Assembly (NCBI GenBank): GCA_025457785.1
Contig: JALOTS010000097.1
Coordinates: 1 to 7,632 of the forward strand
Length of the DNA stretch: 7,632 nucleotides
DNA from: Pontiellaceae bacterium
GTDB lineage: Bacteria > Verrucomicrobiota > Kiritimatiellia > Kiritimatiellales > Tichowtungiaceae
Reading direction: 5' to 3'
Shown here in pieces: positions 5,626 through 7,632 of the stretch. Under the pieces are notes generated by a model, which saw only the letters and a program-made list of their open reading frames with translations, did no database searches and was not told the DNA's origin. The translations under genes were made by a program, and so were the position numbers. Positions within the stretch are counted from its first letter, which is position 1, and each line of letters starts with the position of its first letter.

Positions 5626-7632
5626 CTACCTGTCGGGTTTGAATTTCCCCTTGATGTCTTCGACGATCATGTAGAGCGAGGGCACCAGCAGCAGGGTGAT
5701 GGAGGTGGCGAAAAGCAGCCCGTAGCCGAGCGAGATGGCCATCGGGATCAGGAAGCGCGCCTGCCGCGAGGTTTCAAAGATCATCGGGGCCAACCCGCCG
5801 AAGGTGGTAAGCGTCGTCAGCATGATCGGCCGGAAGCGCTGAATCCCGGCGGCAACAACCGCATCGTGAGCGTTATCGTGGTGTGCCCGGCGGGAATTGG
5901 CGAAGTCGATGAGCACCAGCGCGTCATTGACCACCACCCCGCTGAGCGCCAGCATCCCGATAATACCGATCATGGTCATATCGTACCTCATCAGAATATG
6001 CCCCAGCACCGCGCCGATGATACCGAAAGGAATGCTGGTCATGACGATCAGCGGCTGGATATAGCTGCGGAACGGCACGGCGAGCAGAACGTAGATAGCC
6101 AGCAGCACCAGCGGGAGTGTGATCGACATGCTGCCCAGACTGTCGCGGTTGTCGGCCTGCAGTCCTTCATAACTGTAATCAAGACCGGGATATTGATTCA
6201 TCAGCGCCGGAAGAACTGCGGCATCCAGTTGCGCCATAATTTCACCGGCTTTGGATTTGGGACGGACATCTGCGGTAACCGTTTGCGTTCGCATTCCGTT
6301 ACGCCGGACAATGGACCTGTATGAATAACCGGATTTCGTATCGACCACTTCCGACAACGGCACTTCGCCGCCGGCAGGTGTACGCAGAATAAAGTTTTCC
6401 AGATTAAACATACGGGTGCGTTCAGCTTTCGGAAGCCTGACTTTAATCCGCACCTCATTGCGCCCGCGCTGCTGCCGAAGAACATCAACTCCTTCAAAAG
6501 CCGAACGCACCTGACGCCCGACTTCTTCCGCTGTTAATCCCAGACTGCTTGCAGAGGGCTTCATTGTAAAATCGAACTGCCGTTTGCCCTGCTCAATTCC
6601 GTCATCGATATCCTGGGCCAGCGGAAATGTTTCCAATTCTTTGGCCAGCGCGGTGGCGGCAGCTTCAAGCACGGCAACTTTTTCATGCCGCAGTTCAACC
6701 GTCAGCGCTGCACCGCCGCCCGGTCCGCCGGAATCGGAGGAAAACCGAACGGACCGCACACCGGGAACTTCTCCCGTTTTCTCGCGCCAGCGTTCCGTAA
6801 ACTTATCCGTGCTCATAATTTTATTACGAATTTCAGGATCGGCCAGAAAAACACGTACTTCCACTTTATTCGCGCCGCCCTTGCCGACGTCGGCAAAAAT
6901 CCCTTCCGAAAGTTCAGGATGCCCGCATTCATCGAGCACCGCCTGCGCGGCGCGAACCAACCGCTCACTGACCGCCTTCGTTTTTTCAACCGGCACACCG
7001 TACGGCAGCGTTGCACTCGCCTGCGCATAGTCGCTTTCAACCGTCGGGAACATCGCAAATCCGAGCCGTCCGCTCTTCCAATAACCGCCAACCAGAATCA
7101 GCAGGGCCAGCGATGCCGCAACAACCAGATAGCGGTGATGCAGGCAGCGGTCCAGAAACGGCCCGTATTTCTCCCGAACCCAGCGGGTAAACGCCACGCT
7201 GATGATTTGCTGACGGTTATGAATCCATGCATTGAGTCCGTGCGGCGCATGCCTGCGTCCGTGACTCAAATGCGCCGGAAGAATATACAGGCTTTCCATC
7301 CATGAAATGGTGAACACCGCAATCACCACCACCGGCAGCATTCCCATGATATTGCCCATCGTGCCGGGCAGATACATTAACGGAATGAAGGCCACGATAT
7401 TGGTGAGAATACTGAATGCAACCGGCGAGGAAACCTCCCGGGTGCCTTTGATCGCCGCGTCAATCGACGGCATCCCTTTCTGCTGATAATCGTAAATGTT
7501 TTCGCCCACCACGATGGCATCGTCCACCACAATCCCCAGCGTAATGAGGTAGGCAAACATGGTGATCATATTGATGGTCATGCCCAGCATCGGCATGAGA
7601 ATCATGGAGCCGAGAATAGACACCGGAATCCC
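5626..7632 (-). CDS. RND family efflux pump inner-membrane subunit, AcrB-like (N-terminus beyond right edge)
   Basis: 668 residues in one open frame from the right edge to a TAG at 5626-5628; full-length members have about 1,030-1,050, so about one third (the N-terminus) is missing. There is no start here: the reading frame continues upstream as GIPV before SILGS, which matches the family. Next comes GIVVDDAIVVGENIY with the Asp pair of the fourth helix that carries protons in AcrB. Two more helices and LPAHLSH follow. A large periplasmic porter segment runs from the seventh helix (YLVVAASLALLILVGGYW) to about SYEGLQADNRD. The last five helices include GVVVNDALVLIDFAN and RFRPIMLTTLTTFGGLAPM. 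The lysine at AcrB position 940 is replaced by Asn and the next Asn by Asp (ND instead of KN), as in a group of poorly studied RND pumps. It would work with a periplasmic adaptor and an outer-membrane channel, presumably encoded to the right. Substrate is unknown; heavy-metal (CzcA) specificity is not indicated. It is convergent with the radical SAM operon and probably unrelated to it. Confidence 0.93.
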   Translation of the reverse strand, partial: GIPVSILGSMILMPMLGMTINMITMFAYLITLGIVVDDAIVVGENIYDYQQKGMPSIDAAIKGTREVSSPVAFSILTNIVAFIPLMYLPGTMGNIMGMLPVVVIAVFTISWMESLYILPAHLSHGRRHAPHGLNAWIHNRQQIISVAFTRWVREKYGPFLDRCLHHRYLVVAASLALLILVGGYWKSGRLGFAMFPTVESDYAQASATLPYGVPVEKTKAVSERLVRAAQAVLDECGHPELSEGIFADVGKGGANKVEVRVFLADPEIRNKIMSTDKFTERWREKTGEVPGVRSVRFSSDSGGPGGGAALTVELRHEKVAVLEAAATALAKELETFPLAQDIDDGIEQGKRQFDFTMKPSASSLGLTAEEVGRQVRSAFEGVDVLRQQRGRNEVRIKVRLPKAERTRMFNLENFILRTPAGGEVPLSEVVDTKSGYSYRSIVRRNGMRTQTVTADVRPKSKAGEIMAQLDAAVLPALMNQYPGLDYSYEGLQADNRDSLGSMSITLPLVLLAIYVLLAVPFRSYIQPLIVMTSIPFGIIGAVLGHILMRYDMTMIGIIGMLALSGVVVNDALVLIDFANSRRAHHDNAHDAVVAAGIQRFRPIMLTTLTTFGGLAPMIFETSRQARFLIPMAISLGYGLLFATSITLLLVPSLYMIVEDIKGKFKPDR

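Noticed and set aside
5575..6324. 249-residue plus-strand ORF
   Set aside because: It lies opposite the RND pump gene. Its product is rich in His, Gln, Arg and Asp without domain or membrane pattern, typical of an antisense shadow.
6685..7305. 206-residue plus-strand ORF
   Set aside because: It is antisense to the periplasmic part of the RND pump and has a basic, low-information composition.

Overview
The window holds seven protein-coding genes on a backbone of roughly 50% GC, with no mobile element, tRNA, rRNA or CRISPR array that I can see. Gene styles (a GT-C mannosyltransferase-like protein, a TPR/membrane protein, a pseudopilin-like protein, an RND pump) would fit an anaerobic or facultative Gram-negative bacterium, perhaps of the Planctomycetes-Verrucomicrobia-Kiritimatiellota group. 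That placement is an impression, not something the sequence proves. The RND pump does argue for a two-membrane cell.

Left part (1-1859, minus strand): a large polytopic glycosyltransferase of the GT39/ArnT type (C-terminus beyond the left edge). Upstream of it in the same orientation, 109 bp away, is a half-length TauE/SafE-type permease. A 231-bp gap (1860-2090) separates these from a divergent plus-strand cluster.

Centre (2091-5477, plus strand): four closely packed genes that look like one operon. They are an 81-residue small membrane protein with a striking GYNPNSSSIGT segment, a 426-residue exported TPR protein with four membrane helices, a radical SAM enzyme with a complete seven-cysteine SPASM domain, and a 212-residue membrane-anchored protein with a pseudopilin-like outer domain. 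The last two overlap by 4 nt (ATGA), and the radical SAM gene begins at or inside the end of the TPR gene. Radical SAM/SPASM enzymes often modify a small ribosomal peptide or protein encoded beside them. The 81-residue protein is the obvious candidate substrate, and the two membrane proteins would then be partners, handlers or targets at the membrane. I do not recognise this gene set as a named system, and this is the most interesting part of the window.

Right part (5626-7632, minus strand): the C-terminal two thirds of an RND efflux pump inner-membrane subunit, convergent with the operon. The 148 bp between them contains a cluster of inverted repeats that may end transcription from one or both sides.
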